DNA of 64,000 nucleotides from Aquimarina acroporae (lineage in GTDB: Bacteria; Bacteroidota; Bacteroidia; Flavobacteriales; Flavobacteriaceae). The position numbers and the translations under genes are program-made. The stretch covers positions 124,001 through 188,000 of the forward strand of contig NZ_JALPRE010000006.1 of assembly GCF_023195925.1 (NCBI RefSeq). The letters run 5' to 3'. How positions within the stretch are numbered: the stretch's first letter is position 1; every line of letters begins with the position of its first letter. A model generated the notes under the pieces. It saw only the letters and a program-made list of their open reading frames with translations. It did not search any database and was not told where the DNA came from. Positions 63,185 through 64,000 of the stretch are shown here, one piece after another.

Positions 63185-64000
63185 CTAAAATCTAATGATA
63201 TAATCGGTAAGATTAACTGTGGTATCTAAGTTCATTTTTTTACGCACTCTAAAGCGTAAGGATTCAATTCCTCTATATGAAATTCCCATAAGAGGAGCAA
63301 TTTCTTTGCTTGAAAGATTAAGTTTAAGATAGGCGCAAAGCCTTATTTCTCTGTGGTTAAGATCTGGATATTGTTCTCTAAGACGTTCTAATGAATTATC
63401 ATGAATTTGGTTGAAATGAGTTTCAAAGTGCTTCCAGTTGTTATCCCCTTTTATTTGGTTTTCGAGCAATTTAACCGATTGTCTTATTTTTTTTCTGAGT
63501 ACTCCATCAGATTCCTGATAGATCTCATCAAGAGCTTTTTTCAATTGTAAAAGTTGATTATCTACCTGCACCATTTGCATGGCTGAAGAAGCAAGTTCTT
63601 TATTTCTAGCCTCAAGATTCTCTTTTAAAAACTTATTGTCTTTCTTTATTTTTTCATTTTTAGCCTTCAGTCTTTTTTCTTCAAACTTTATTTGTTGAAG
63701 TTCGATCTCCTTTCTATGAGCAGTCTTTAAGTTTTCAAGACTTTTTCTGCGTTGCCTATTCTTAACTTTAATAAAGAGATATATAATGAGTATAAGTAAT
63801 ATAAGATAAACGGCATACATTGGTAAAGACTTGTACCATGGTGGCTTTATTTCAAATTTAAAAATAGCTTCATTGCCAATGTTATCGTAAATATTTTTGG
63901 CTTTTACTCTAAAAGTATAGGAGCCTGCTGGTAAAAAATTATATTCTTTTTGAGATTCTTTGCTCCAGTCTGACCAGTCTTCGTCTAAGCCTTCTAGATA
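63185..64000 (-). CDS. Triple-Y (Y_Y_Y) / LuxR-type regulator, 5' end outside window
   Basis: Only the last 271 residues are inside the window; the frame is open to position 64000. Residues before the membrane helix read as a Y_Y_Y domain (YLEGLDEDWSDWS, then FLPAGSYTFRVKAKN), typical of regulators whose N-terminal beta-propeller senses glycans in the periplasm. One membrane helix (YAVYLILLILIIYLFI) is followed by a cytoplasmic coiled coil and a C-terminal LuxR-type helix-turn-helix (LNLSSKEIAPLMGISYRGIESLRFRVRKKM). No histidine kinase domain lies between them, so it is a one-component membrane regulator. It faces the dual GH26 gene with 185 bp between and probably activates it. Confidence 0.88.
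   Translation of the reverse strand, partial: YLEGLDEDWSDWSKESQKEYNFLPAGSYTFRVKAKNIYDNIGNEAIFKFEIKPPWYKSLPMYAVYLILLILIIYLFIKVKNRQRRKSLENLKTAHRKEIELQQIKFEEKRLKAKNEKIKKDNKFLKENLEARNKELASSAMQMVQVDNQLLQLKKALDEIYQESDGVLRKKIRQSVKLLENQIKGDNNWKHFETHFNQIHDNSLERLREQYPDLNHREIRLCAYLKLNLSSKEIAPLMGISYRGIESLRFRVRKKMNLDTTVNLTDYIIRF

Noticed and set aside
1..64000. tRNA, rRNA, insertion sequence, phage or CRISPR features
   Set aside because: Intergenic regions were read for cloverleaf ends, transposase-like frames, terminal repeats and spaced repeats; none was found.

Overview
The window is about 35% GC by eye and reads as a chromosome segment of a marine Flavobacteriaceae (Bacteroidota), perhaps Aquimarina-like; the genus is a guess. 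The evidence is TAnnTTTG-type -7 promoter elements, a SusC/SusD pair, a type IX secretion (Por) C-terminal tail, a triple-Y/LuxR-type regulator, many Bacteroidota-specific families (DUF4293, DUF1599, DUF3667, BT_3928-like) and a familiar flavobacterial housekeeping block. I see no tRNA, rRNA, CRISPR array, insertion sequence or phage gene.

Left third (1-23.8 kb), mostly housekeeping. Two tandem fasciclin (FAS1) lipoproteins are followed by ffh and folD. A bacterial-SH3 protein, a lipoprotein MsrA and rho lie on the minus strand. Next come DUF4293, a YfcE-like phosphoesterase, truA and an ABC exporter, then the minus-strand set folP-cdaA-DUF3667, which faces the plus-strand row DUF1599, DoxX-like, OppB-like permease, tpiA, prmA, clpS. 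A secreted M57-type metalloprotease closes the block.

Middle (23.8-36.2 kb), envelope and export. One TetR-type gene opens a tripartite exporter operon (ABC, HlyD, TolC) whose ABC subunit has a badly degenerate ATPase site. A second TetR-type gene controls a minus-strand operon of an RND/MMPL transporter, a LolA-like periplasmic protein, a small membrane protein and an outer-membrane barrel. Four copies of a TGACCAGTCGTCTA-like operator lie in front of the two transcription units. A phosphatidylserine decarboxylase gene follows.

Right part (36.6-64 kb), a polysaccharide utilisation locus (PUL). susC-susD precede an eleven-gene operon: xylulokinase, xylose isomerase, Na+/sugar symporter, transaldolase, PhyH-type dioxygenase, GH-A glycosidase, Gfo/Idh/MocA oxidoreductase, MFS sugar porter, GH43, GH26 lipoprotein and aldose 1-epimerase. 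A LacI-type regulator faces it. Beyond lie a Cys-rich EF-hand lipoprotein, a CXXCH lipoprotein, a giant secreted protein with two GH26 catalytic domains plus binding modules, and a partial triple-Y/LuxR regulator. The GH26 domains resemble marine beta-1,3-xylanases rather than mannanases and the operon catabolises xylose, so the locus most likely uses algal beta-1,3-xylan: the secreted dual GH26 enzyme cuts it, SusCD and the GH26 lipoprotein capture and trim oligomers, the symporters import the products, GH43 releases xylose, and XylA/XylB/transaldolase feed it to the pentose phosphate pathway.
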